Assembly: GCF_940670765.1 (NCBI RefSeq)
Contig: NZ_CALNVW010000015.1
Span: 1-47,885 of the forward strand
Direction: 5' to 3'
Length of the DNA stretch: 47,885 nt
Source: Streptomyces sp. A 4/2
GTDB taxonomy: Bacteria > Actinomycetota > Actinomycetes > Streptomycetales > Streptomycetaceae
Positions 1 through 12,800 of the stretch are shown here, piece after piece. Below the pieces are notes generated by a model. It saw nothing but the letters and a program-made list of their open reading frames with translations. It made no database searches and was not told where the DNA came from. Position numbers and translations under genes: made by a program. Positions within the stretch are counted from its first letter, which is position 1, and the number at the start of each line of letters is the position of its first letter.

Positions 1-860
1 CCGGAGGGGCCGCGTGGGGCGAGCAGGCCGGTGGCGCCGGTGGTGGCGTTGCCGCGCAGGACTCGGTCCCGTACGTCGAGCGGGATGTGCGCCCTGGCCT
101 TGTCGAGCGGTCCCGCGCCCACGCCGTCGGCGTGCGACCAGGCGGTGTCGACCGCGGTGGAGAGCAGCAGCAGGTCCCGCGGCACGATCCGCAGCGTCGG
201 CGAGAGGGCGTGGGCGGTGTAGATCCCGTGGTCCATGCTGAACTGGATGAGTCCCGCGTCGTCGGTGCCGTATCCGGACATCAGCGAGTGGTCGTCGTGC
301 ACCGGCCGGAGCGGACGGCCTGTCCTGGCCTCGCGGTACTGGTCCTGGAAGCCGAGGAGATGGCCGGTCTCGTGCGCGATGACGTGTGACTTGTCGGCCG
401 AGCCTGCCCCGCCCTCCGAGACGTACCAGGTGGCGCTGTCGTCGCGCCCCGTGCCGTCCGGGTCCGGATGCAGTGCCACCTTGCGGTGTGCCTGCGCGGC
501 GTTGCCGACGAACTCCAGCTCCACGTGCAGGAGATCACCGTTGGGGAGACGGTGCTTCGGGTCGTTGTAGTACTTGTCGATGCCGCGCTTCGCCATGGCC
601 TTGGCGTTCGCGACGTGCTTCTCGTTGGCACCGGGCTGGAGGTCCAGGTGGATACGGACCGTGATGTCGGAGCGCACACTGCCGTCGCTCAGCTTGGTGC
701 GTTCGACGGCGAACCCGCGCTCCCAGACGGACGCGGCGGCCCCGCCCTTCACCACGGTCCGCATACTGGGCCGCTCGATCTCGGCCGTGCCCAGCGACTT
801 TTCTTCGGGGCGGGGGACCGAGGCGGAGCGGTGCGGGGGGATCTCGACGACGGAGTAGTC
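1..860 (-). repeat. Metalloprotease module, copy nearer the C-terminus
   Basis: This in-frame segment aligns with 3871-4733 almost end to end, offset by 3867-3873 bases because of one-codon indels. It encodes a zinc site with HETGH (first His codon at 372-374), the third ligand Asp of HExxHxxGxxD, and an LMSG Met-turn at about 273-284. All expected metzincin zinc ligands are present. The HExxHxxGxxD pattern with Asp as third ligand is known from snapalysin-type peptidases. The copy runs off the window at base 1, so its C-terminal border is unknown. Confidence 0.85.
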
Positions 861-3800
861 GACGCCGGGTGTCGGGGCGTGGACGGGTGCAGTGGTCCCG
901 TGCGGGGTGGGGAGATGCGGGGACGAGTGGGGCCGGTGCGGGCTCGGGGTCATCACGATGTCCCCGTCCGGGTCCACCGGGGCGTCCTCGCCCATCACGA
1001 TGTCCTCGTCGAAGACCGTGTGCGTCGGCGTGGCCGGGTGGGAGAGAGGGGTCTGCGCCCCCGGAGTGGCGGGGGTCATGGGGTTCTCGGACCACAGCTG
1101 GGCGAGCCGCTGCTGCATTGCGGCGCGGTGGTCCGTGACGTAGGGGTCCAGCTGGGCCAGGCGTTCCTGCGCGCTGTTGAGCGCCACCGGGTCCTGGGCC
1201 CGGTTCGCCCTGACGACCGCGAACTCGGCCAGGTTGCGCAGGTGTTCCACCTCGTACAGCTCGCTCCGGTGGTCAGCGAGATCGAAGTTGGGCGGTGGCG
1301 GCACGATGTCCCTGACCGCCGACCAGTTGCCGATCAGGAAGTCCAGCTCGGCTGCGGTGAAGTGCCGCAGACCTTCGAGGGACATCCTGCTCCAGTGCAG
1401 GAAGCCGTGGTAGTCGAGATCGGCCTCGTCCCGGTTCTCGCCGAGGAGGTCGTCGGCGATCTCGTCGAACCGCTCCCGGTCGATCTCGGCGCGGAGCTCC
1501 TCGATCTCCGTGCGGTGCCCGGCCAGGTACTCCAGCGCCAGTTCCTCGGGGGTGGCGGGACGCTGCCAGAAGTCGGCGTCCATGTTCAGCCGGGTGATGT
1601 CCGAAGGGGAGTACAGCCGAAGGGCGTCGGCGATCCGGGTGAGGGCGAGCGGATGCACGCCCAGCTCGTGTGCGGTGGCGTCGGTGACTGCGTCGGTGTC
1701 CACCACCTCGGTGCGCTGCCACTCGTCGATGCGCTGCCGGCTCTGCTGCAGGTCCGGGCCCAGCAGGCTGCGCATGCTGTCGCCCTGGCTGTGCTGGAAG
1801 GTCGACAGGTCCCACCAGTCGTCGGCGGAGACCCCGAGTTCCGACATCCGCCGGACGAACTCGCCCAGCTGCGGTCCCGCGTCGAGCCGCGTCGCCAGCG
1901 TCTGCAGGGTGTGCAGAGCCTCGCTCGGCGTGGCGGACTGGTGGAGTACGGGCAGGACGCTGCGCAGATATGTGGGGTGCAGGCCCAACGCCCCTGATAT
2001 GGCGGCCAGATGGACCGGGTTGACCGGGGTGACGTTGCTGTTCAGGTCGACCGGGGCGTGGTTGCCCGGCTGGGGGGCCGGGGTTTGGGTGTGTCCGGCC
2101 GGGGCTGTCGGCTGCGGCAGCCTGACGATCTCGGCGCCGAGGACGAGCAGCGAGGTGCTGTCGATGCGGGTCGTGAGCTGCATGCCCGGTTCGGGCGTGG
2201 TGACGAGGGTGAGGGTGCCCGGCTGGTGGAGGTCGGGGGTACGCGGTGCGCTGCTGCGGGCGGCCCGCAGTGCGGCGAGTCGCAGTCGGTCCGGGGTCCA
2301 GCCGTCCGGGAGCTGGTCGTCCGGGGTCCGGGTGTAGCCGGGCGCGAATTCGTCCTCGGTGAGGGCGGCGAGCGCTGCTTCGGTCGATTCCTTGGTGACG
2401 TGCGGGGCGTGGTCCTGGGAGCGGCGGGCGGCCAGGAGTTCCAGTACACCGGGTTCGTCGAAGAGCCCGGCGTGCGTGTTGCGGCGCAGCGCGGCCTCGA
2501 CGTCCGACGTGAGCAGCGGGTTCGGTGTCCCGCCCTGCTGCTGGTTCGGGGGATTCCAGGCGTGGGTGGACTGGGGCGTCGGTCGGCGGTGTTCGAGGAC
2601 CTGGCGTACGAGGTCCTGGCGGCCCGCGTCCGGATCCACGTCGAAGCCCAGCAACCGGGCCGCGGCGTCTTCGGAGCTGTGCAGGGACAGCGTTCCGATG
2701 TCGGCGCCGTCCTCCGACGGGTTGTTCCTGCTCGTCGGCCGGAGCTCCACGGTGAACCGGGTCTTGGGGAGCCGGCCGTTCTCCTTGCTCTCTTCCCCGG
2801 TGTTGTAGGTGTCGTCGATGTGGTCCTGTACGTCGGACAGCTTCTCGCGCAGCTCGGCGAGGGCTCCCGGGTCCATTTCCCTCGAATACCGGACGACCCG
2901 GGTGAGGTTCAGCCCGCGGTCGCCGTTGGTGAACACGACGTGCGAGGAACGGAATTCGGCGAGTCCGCCGGAGGCCCTGGTGTAGGTCATCGGGGTCTCG
3001 GAGGTGGTCGCCGCGATGTCGTGCGCGTCCCACTCCGGGTGCGGCTGGAAGCGGGTCGGACGGAACCAGCGGTGAGTGCCTTCCTTCACGACGCCCTGCA
3101 TCCGGACGCCGCCCGCCGAGCCCTCCCACAGGTAGCCGCCGTCGGGCAGCACCTCGAAGAGGCCGTTGGCCAGGGCGTTGTTGTGTGCGTCCCGTACGGC
3201 CTCGCGCAGATCACCGGGGGCCCACTCCTCGGGGAACAGCATCCGCGGATTGGTGCCCCAGCCGTCCTGGCCGACCCCGTCGGGCGAGTCGCCGTCGCCG
3301 ACCTTCAGAGTCTTCGGCCCGGGTCCCGTCGGCGGGTTCCGGAACCACACCTCGGCCCGGCGCACGCCGTTGAAATCGGGGTCCGTCAGCTTCTCGAAGA
3401 TGATGCCGCGGTCCGTCTGGGCCAGCTCGCGCCGGTCCTCGCTTTGCGCGTACTGCACCCCGGTCAGCGTCGGGACGTCGCCGCGCAGCATGAAGCGCAT
3501 GGAGGCGTCGCTGAACGCGGGTTCGTCGGTGAGCTCGCGGGGCGGTGGCGGTTCGAGGTGGGTGGGCGGCAGCAGACCGTTCTGGTCGGGGTGGGGGGCG
3601 AAGTCGATGATGGTGCCGGTGGTGTCGGCGGTGCCCTTGATGCGTACGCCCTGGTAGACACCGTCGAAGTTCTGGCGTCCGGAGCGTTCGCTGTCGGGGA
3701 TCAGGGTGTTCTTGCGGACGTGGTCGAGGTAGACCTGGCGGGTGGCGTGGAGGACCTCGTCGGGGCTCCAGTGGTCCGGGAACATCGTCTGGTCCGTGCC

Positions 3801-6800
3801 GTCGGGGCGCTTGCCCGCCCGGTAGGTGCCGTTCGGGTTCAGCGGTCCGGTGGCTTCGGGGCGGAAGCGCCCGGAGGGGCCGCGCGGGGCGAGCAGACCG
3901 TCGGCGCCGGTGCTGACGTTGCCGCGCAGCACCCGTTCCCGTACGTCGAGCGGGATGTGCGCCCTGGCCTTGTCGTGCGGGCCCGCGCCCACGCCCGGAG
4001 TGTGCGACCAGGCGGCGTCGACCGCCGTGGAGAGCAGCAGCAGATCCCGCGGCATGATCCGCAGTGACGGCGAGAGGGTGTGGTCGGACGTCATGTGGTC
4101 CATGTCGAACTGCACGAGTCCCGCGTCGTCGATGCCGTATCCGGACATCAGCGAGTGGTCGTCGTACACCGGCCGGAACGGATTGTCCTGCTTGGCCTCG
4201 CGGTACTGGTCCTGGAAGCCGAGGAGGTGGCCGGTCTCGTGCGCGATGACGTACGACTTGTCGATCGAGCCCGCCCCGCCCTCCGAGACGTACCAGGTGG
4301 CGCTGTTGTCGCGGCCCGTGCCGTCCGGGTCCGGGTGCAGCTTCACCTTGCGGTGCGCGTCTGCGGGATCGAAGACGAACTCCAGCTTCACCTGGAGCAG
4401 ATCACCGTTGGGGAGACGGTGCTTCGGGTCGTTGTAGTACTTGTCGATGCCGCGCTTCGCCATTGCTTTGGCGTTCGCTACGTGGTTCGCGTTGGCACCC
4501 GGCTGCACGTCCAGATGGATGCGCACCGTGACGTCGGAGCGCACACTGCCGTCGCTGAGCAGGGTGCGCTCCACGGCGAACCCGCGCTCCCAGACGGACG
4601 CGGCGGCCCCGCCCTCGTCCATGGTCCGGTCACTGGGCGACAGGATCTCGGCCGTGCCCAGCGAACTGACGTCGGCGACCGGTTGGGGGGCCGTGGCCGA
4701 GTGGTGCGGGGGGATTTCGACGACGGAGTAGTCGGCGGTGAGCGTGGGCGTGGCGGCAGGCTTGTGCAGGGGAACGGGTGCCGGGGCCTCCAGCGGGCCG
4801 GTGTGCCGCGTGTGGAGCGGGGCGTTCGGCGAGGCGCTCGGGACACGGAACGATTCGGTCCGCGGTCGTGCGGTCGGCTCCGTCGTCCCGTCGAAGTGCG
4901 AGCCGTTCTGCTGAAGGTGTACGGAGAGAGGAGCACCACCCCCGGGCGGGGGCTGGAACCGGTCCGACCCGCCGGGGTTACCGCCGGACGGCAGGGTGTG
5001 CACGGTGAGGTCCACCCCGAAGGTATCGGCCAGCAGCGGCAGGAAGCTCTGGGACCAGGGGGAGTCCCCGCTGTGTTCCCACGCGGCGACGGCCGTCTTC
5101 ACCTCCTTGAACATGAGGTTCACGGCCCGGTACATGGCGCGTCGGTTGCCCTGGGCGAACTGCGGGACGAGGTGGGGCATCCGCATGGCGAGCCCGCGGG
5201 CGCCCAGCTCCACCACATGGGCGTGCACGGCCTCCTTCATGCCGAGCACCAGCGTGTGCAGGTCCTGGTGGTGCTCGACGTCGGACGCGGCCGAGGCGAT
5301 GACGCGCAGCTCGTCCGGGGAGTCGACCAGGGAACGCAGCCTCTGGCCGAGGTGGGGGAGCTTCGGCCCGACCGCCGAGGGGGCGCTGACCAGCAGCGAA
5401 GTGAGGTGTGAGTAGCCGTCGTCCGGCACCTTGAGTACCGGGCGGGGCGTGCCCGGCACGGGCTCGACGTCGGACCCGTCGTCCGAGACCGAGTCGTGGT
5501 CCGAGACCGATTCGTGCTCGGAGAGGGAGTTGTTGTCGGACTCGTTGTCGGACGGCGTTTCCTGCGGAGGCTTCAGGTTCCCGGTCTGATCGACGTGCCG
5601 GTAGTGGCCGTCCTTCAGCAGCAGCTCGACGCCATCGGCACCCTCGTGGCCCGTCGCCTCGCTCCCGTCGGGCATGAACGTATGGCGCCTGCCGTCCACC
5701 AGCACCGTCACCGGCACCCCGAACAGCTGGGCGGCCAGCGGCGGGTACAGGTCACCTGCGCTGTCCTTGGCCGCGGACTTCTCGTTGGGCGGCCGTTGAG
5801 TCTGCGACGCGGCGAGCGCGGTCCGCTGCTCCGGGGTCAGTACCGCACGGTGGTTCACGGTGGGGGCGCCCGCCGAGTGCGGAATCCACTTGCCCTCCGT
5901 GTACTCCTTGCCCTGTGGCGTCGTCGTGTCCAGCAGGTTCTCCAGCCCGGCCAGGCGGACCTCGTCGCGCTCGAACGTGTCGGTGAGGTCCGGGTGGATG
6001 TAGTCCGCCAGCGGGTTGTCCCCGCCGTCGCGGAGGGTCTGCCCGAACAGCGCACGCAGGTCGTTCGCCACACCGGTGAGGTCACGGTTCTCCGGGAGGA
6101 CGATGCCCTGCTGCGCCAGCAGGTCCGGATCGATCCGGACCAGGTGCTCGGCCAGGGAGTGGAAGAAGCCGTTGCCGTCGTGGAAGACCGGGCCGACCGG
6201 GTGGACCTTGCCGGAGGAAACGTCCTCCACGCCGAGGAGTTCACCCTCGTCGTCGGTGAACTCCGTGTACGAAGCAGCGGGGGGTTCGGGCTTCTCCACG
6301 CCGTGGGCGTGCTCCACGGTGGGGTCGTACGCCAGCGCCTCGGGCGCCTCGGTGCCCGTGCGTTCGTTCTCCGGCAGCCGGTGCCAGTCGTTGAGGGCAT
6401 CGGCGGCCGACCGCAGGGCGTGGTAGTGCTCGCCCGCGAGCTTCAGCTTCTGCTCCAGCGCCTCCAGCTTCGGCTCGGCCGTCTGCCGTGCCTCGTCCAG
6501 TGCGGACTGCGCCGCGTCCAGTGCCTGCTGCGCCGCCTGTCGGGCCTCAGGGGTGGTCGCCACCTCCAGCCGGTGCTTCGCGTCCGTCACCACGAACGCC
6601 AGGTCGGTCAGGGGGCGGTACGCGCTCCAGTACGCGTCGTGGTTCGCCTTCCACGTCTTCCACCCCTTGGTCACGTCGTCCCACTGCCCGGACAGCTTCT
6701 CGGGGAAGTTCGTGTCGGTGATGAGTCCCAGGTCGCGGGCCACGTCCTCGCGGATCCAGGCGAGCACCTCGGTGTCCGCCGTACCGGCCTGGACACCCGG

Positions 6801-9800
6801 CGGGTCGAAGCCCTCCCAGTTCAGCCCGCGGATCATCGCCTGGCCGACCGAGCTGTCCTTGAAGTGGCGGTGCACCCCGGCGACGGCCAGCCACTTCGTG
6901 GGTACGGAGAAGAGGAAGGCCCGCCCGGTGTCCGGCTTCATATTGATCTTGGCGGCGGTCGCCTCGTTGAACTTGTACTCCTCCGACGCGTTGACGCCCG
7001 GCGCGATGACCGGGGTGATCTGGTACGTCGTCTTGTGCGAGTCGGCCCCGATGGCGTCACCGCCCAGCCCGCGGTTCTTGCTGCCGGAGTCGCCCTCACC
7101 GACGTCGTGACTCTCGCTCGTGCCGGTGGCGTACTCCATCCGTACGTCGGCCGTCGCCAGCAGCTTGGCCCCCGACAGGTCGAAGGACGGGTGGAGTTGG
7201 AGGGATCCGGTGGAGCCGCCGATGAGGGCGTCGTCGACCAGGCCGAGCGGCTGGTAGCCGTTCTCGCCGAGCGCCGAACCGTCGATGAGCGAACCGGTCA
7301 GGGACAGCTCGTTGGTGCCGGACGTCAGGGTGTCGCCGCCGCCCTTGCCGGGCGCCAGCAGCTTGACGTTCGCGGCCTTGGCACGGGCCTGGACCAGCTG
7401 GTCACCGGTGAGCACCCCCTGGGTCTCCGGACCCTTGCCCGCGTGACCGCCGTTGAGGTGCGGGGTCTGGGCCTTCGCCAGGGTGATGTGGGCCAGCGCC
7501 TCGACATTCTCCGAGCCGAGCACCCGCGTGAAGTGCACCCCGTTGCCGGGGACCAGTGCTTCGGGGCGTTTGGCGCCGGCCACGTGGTCGGTGACGAGGC
7601 GACCGACATTCCCCGGAGTCACGTTCCTCGACGGCAGCACGTCCACGGAGACGGGCGGCACCGTGTACACATCGCCCGCGCGCTCCCCGCCCGGCCTGAG
7701 CAGGGCCAGCGGCTCCTGGCTGTCCGCACTGCCCGCCTCCCAGGTGTGGGTCAGTACGGTGTTGCCCTTGTTGTCCACGATCGTGACCACGACGTCGTAC
7801 GAGGTGGAGACGGTGGCGACCGGGCCGGGGAGCACCGTGGTCTGCGACACCGTGTCCGACTGCGAGGTGCTCTCGGAGGCGCTCTGACCCTGCGAGTCAC
7901 CGGCGTTCAGCAGTGGACCGCCCGTCGAACCGTTCGGCCCGGTGATGCGTTCGGTGATGTTCGCGGAGACACCCTTGGAGCGGTTGACGCCCCGGGACGC
8001 GCTGTTGCTGGTGGCGACGGAGTGGCCGTTCTCCACATCGCCGAAGCCGAAGTCCTTGACCGTCCGGGTGCCGGGGACCTGCTGCACCGTGACCCGGTAG
8101 TTCTTGCCCCCGAAGGGGAGGCTGTCGCTGAAACCGCGCCAGGGAGCGCGGCCCCGGTACTGCTGCGGAATGCCGGCCTCGACCAGGGCCTGCCCGTGCC
8201 GTTCGGACAGCAGGGTCCTGATGGACTCCAGGCTGTTGCGGGTGAACCGCAGATTGCGCAGCGTCTGGTTGAACTGCGCCCGCCCCGCATCGGTCCCGTT
8301 CGGCGCCGACACCGGGAAGACCCCGAGCGGGCTCTGCTTGAACCATGAGGGGTGCGACCAGGTGCCCGCTCCGGTGGCGAGGCTGGGCACCGTGTCGACA
8401 CCGGTCCGGAACAGACCCAGCGCGTGCGCCGCCTGCTCGGTGACCAGCCCGCGCCAGGCGTTCGCCTTGTTCACCAGCTGCCCGGTCCATGCGGGCAGCG
8501 CCGAGCGGAACGGGGTGAAGACACCGAGCTTGTCGCTGCTCATCTCGAAGCGGTATTCCGCGTCCGTGGTGACCGGGACCCAATAGCCGTTCTCCGGCAC
8601 CACATTGACGGACCGTCCGGTGGTCCGGCCGGCGCCCTTCGAGGTCATGGTGGAGCGCTGGAACGGGGTGTAGCCCACGCCGTACCGCGTCGTGGTGGGC
8701 GGATTCGTCTGCTGCGCCGGGAAGTGCCCCGCGTTCAGGTCGATCGACAGCACCCAGCCCTTGCCGTCTCCCCCCGAGATCGCCAGGTCCAGACTCCGGT
8801 TCTGCTCCGGCTTGAGATCGACGGGGCCGCCCACGGCGGTCGGCTCCCCACGCCGTCCGACGAGCCGGATGTCGCCCGTCGCGCCGTACAGGAAACCGGG
8901 GGCGCGTACGTCGTTGAGCTGCTTGCCCGTCGGGGAGAACACCTGGTCGGCGTCGGAGGTCAGCGACATCGAGCTGAAGGCGTTCTTCATCCGCTCGTGC
9001 TGGCTGGTCCCCGGAGTGGTCAGCGTCCACTCGCCGCGGGTGGCCCGGTTCGCGACCAGCGGGCCCGCCGACTGGATGTGCGTGTCCGTCGGCACGAAGA
9101 GGGTCATCACCGGGATGTTCTTGAGCGAGTCACCGCGCTGCCACTCCGACGGCGCCCACAGATCCTCGGTCTCGTCCGGCCGCAGCTCCCGGGAGGTGGT
9201 CTCCCGGTCGGTCGCGTACGGGTTGAACGCGCCCTCCGCGTGCGGGTCGACCTTGGGCGCGTGCTGCTCCGACAGGTGGAGCATCACACTGAAGTCCCCG
9301 AGTGTGGCGCCGTGGCCGCCCACGGTGGCCGGCCCGTGGAGCGTGCGGTTGGCCCGGCCGAGCGTCACGGCCCGGTACGGCGAGTGCCACTGGTCCACGC
9401 CCACCAGCGTGGCCTTCAACGTGCCGGTCGCCCGGTAGGAGTGCACCCCCGCCGGAGTGGCCGTCACGTCCTCGCGGCCGGCCGTCCCCATGCTGCCGGT
9501 GCTCCGGGTGTGCTGGCGGTTCGCGCCGCCCTTGACCCCCAGCACGCCGATGTGCTCCGGCGTACCGTTCGGGAGCGTCGCCCCGGAGCGCAACTCCAGG
9601 GTGGCGGCCACCTGGGCCCCGTAGCTGTGCGTGGTGCTGTGTGAATTACCCACGCGTTCACCGGCGTTGATGGCCTGACGGGTCATCTCGTTACGGTCGG
9701 TGCCGCGGTAGACCGGCGGGGCGAGATCGACCTTCAGGTTCAGGTCGAAGAAGCGCTGCTTGGTGAGCGAGCGGCCGAACAGCTTGACCGACAGCCCGTC

Positions 9801-12800
9801 GTGGGCCAGTTCGTTGAGCGTGGCCGCGAGGTTCCGCTCGTCGAACTTGGCCATGATGATCCGGGTGTTCTGCTCGGCCCGACTCCGCTCACCGCTGATG
9901 TACTGGGTGAACTTGTTCCACTGCCCGCGCAGGTTGGCCCGGTCCGTACCCGGGCGGGGGGCGACCAGCACCGAGTCGCCGTGCGTCCGGCCGATCCAGT
10001 CCAGCACCTGGTCGACGAGTACGTGCGGGGACGCCGGATCGTCGGAGTGGCGGTTGCCGATGACGAGGTCGGTGGCCCTGGTGTGTGTCAGGTCGTAGTC
10101 GCCGTTGCGCCAGCTCGCGGGCAGCGGCGGCTCGCTGCCCTCGGGGCGGGTACGGATGTCGGGGTCCCAGCCCGCCCGCTCGCGCGCCTCGCGTACCGGC
10201 AGCCGTACGAGGCTCCAGGTGTCGAGGGTCGTCTCATGGCCGTCGATGGTGACGGGGACCTTCATCTCCTGGAGGTAGAGGGCCGTCGGGCTGCCCTTCA
10301 CCCGTCCGGTGATCTTGCGTCCCACGTTCCCGCCCTGGAGCGAGACCTCGCTGGAGTCGTGGCTGTATTGCAGGGTGAGCCCGAGCTGCATGAAGAGGTT
10401 CGGCGCATGATCGGTCGGGATGGCGAACCGCGAGCCGCCGAAGAAGGTCACCACGTAACGCCGGTTGTCCTGGACCAGGACCTCGTTCTTCACGGTGATC
10501 TGATCCGTGATGCGCAGCTCGGCGTCGTCCACGACCTCGATCAGATGGTGCTGGCCGGACACCGCCTTGCCCACCTCGAAGCGGCCCGCGGACGTGCCGT
10601 TGCTCTTGCGCACGTCGAGCGGCGGCAGCGGACCGCGGGCCAGCTCGTCGGCCATGCCGTGGAAGTGCTCCGTGGAGAAGTAGTCGCTGAGCTGCTGGTG
10701 TTCGCGCGTGCCCGGCTTGGCGTCGATCCTCTGGACGGCCCAATCGAAGAGCGACTTGACCGGCCCGAAGCCCTCGGTGCTCGGTGAGCCGAGGTGCGCA
10801 TCGGGCTGCGGGGTGAAGTGCTTCGGGACGCGCAGCTCCGTCGCCTTCGGCACGGCGGAACCCTTGGAGACCCGGGTCGTCATCCCGTTCTTGACGCCGG
10901 TGCCGAAGGATCCCACGCCCTCCCTGTGGAACTCGACCCGGTAGTAGACGTCCTGCCGGAAGAACTCACTGCCACCCGTCGTACGCGTCTCCCGCTGGTA
11001 CGAACGCTGGTCATGGGTGCCCACGACATGCTTCTGGTTGTGGGCGGCGTTCGCGCCGACCTCCACCACCACACGGGTCGTCGACGGCAGTGCCCCCGTG
11101 TTGAGCTTGACCTGAAGGTTGGTGCCCCGGGAGGTGCCGGTGTTCGTGCCGGTCTGCTGCTGGAACTGCTGGGACGTGTCCAGCTTGTGCGGGTCGCGGG
11201 CCTCGGAGTCCGGATGGTGGGTCCACACGTCGGCGTACGGAACGGCCGTGACGGTCACCACGGTCCGCTTCGCCTTGGTGAGGCTCGCCTTGAGGGAGTT
11301 GGGGACGCTGTGCTTGGCCACGAAGCGGCGGCCCTCGCCGAGGAACGAGCTCGGGTTCCGGGCCAGCGCGTCATCGATCTGCTTGGCCAGGGCGGCGTCG
11401 GCGCGCTCGCGGCCGAGCCTGGTGTTGAGCATCGTGTGGAGCTTGCTGCCGATGCTCGCGCCCTGGCGCGGCTGAAGCAGCTTGGTGCTGCTGTGGCCTG
11501 CGGCGGAGCCGGTGGGGAGCGGAGTCGTCGGGGGACGGGGAGTTTCGGGGTTCCTGACGTACTGGATGACGTCGTGCTGCCAGAGGGGAGGACGGGGGGA
11601 GCCCTCGGCGGTGTCTCTGGGGTTGTTCTCGGGGGGCGTCAGGGTGTCGTCGTACTCGGGGTCGCCGCCCGGGTTCTCTTCGTTGGTCTGCTGGTTGGTC
11701 TGCTCGGTGATCTGGTCGTTGGCCTGGCTGTTGTTCTGTTGGTTGTTGTTCTGCTGGTCGGTGTTCTGGTTGGGCTGCTGGTTGTTCTGCTGATCGGTGT
11801 GCTGGCCGGACTGCTGCTGTTGCTGTTGCTGTTGTGCGGAGTTCTGGTCGGACTGGTCGTTCCGCAGCTGATCCGTGTCGAGTCCCGAGTTGTCCCGGTG
11901 CTCGGTGGAGACGACGTTGTCGTGGGGCAACTGCTTCGGCGGGGGCGGCGTCTCCGGAACCGTCGCGTTGGCATCAACCGTCTCCGTGACGTTGTTCGCC
12001 GTCGGCTTCGGGGCCGTGACCGACTCGTTGTTCGGCGTGAGCGACGCGTCGAAGTCGGTGGAAGTGGAAGTGGTTTCTGTCGTAGTCGGGCGACGCAGGG
12101 GCTTCAGCTCGATGTTGTTGCTGCTGCCCTCGCCATTGTTCGGCAGAAGGGGGGACTGGTTCGGACGGCGGGGCGAGGAAGCCGCATGGGGGGTGTTGGG
12201 CGACGACGCGTGGGTGGACGACAGGTTCGGCGAGGTGGTCGGTGCCGTGTTGGCCGGGGGCACGGAGGTGTTCGGTGCGCCCTGCGGGACGGGAGCGACC
12301 GGTGCCACCGGGTTCTCGGAGTGGTTCTGAGAGTTCGAAGAGTCCGAAGTGTTCGTGTGCTGAACGTCGTTCGTGTGGTTGACCGTAGGGACCGTCGAGT
12401 CCGAGGAGGTCGTCGCCACCGGCTTCACCGGCGTCACCTGGTCGTGGGACGTGTGGACGGTGCTGGTGTCGCTGTACAGCGAATCCGTGTCGCTGTCGCT
12501 CATGTTGAAGTAATCGGGATCATCTTCCACATCGAGATGATCGAGGTGTTCGTCGAGGTCCCCGGCTACGTTCTTGTCCAGGCCCGTGGGCAGGTCCAGG
12601 TCGAAGTTCTTGTCCAGGCCCTTGTCGAACCCGCCGCCGAGCCCCGAGGTGTCGAAGTGGTGGGACATGGCATGCACGACGGGGTGGACGAGATAGACGT
12701 GGCCGCCGTGACTCAGTCCGCCGGTCAGCATGCCCGCGACGAAGGTGTCCCACGACGTGGAGAAGCCGTCCTGGTAGATCAGGTTGTAGAAACCCTCACC

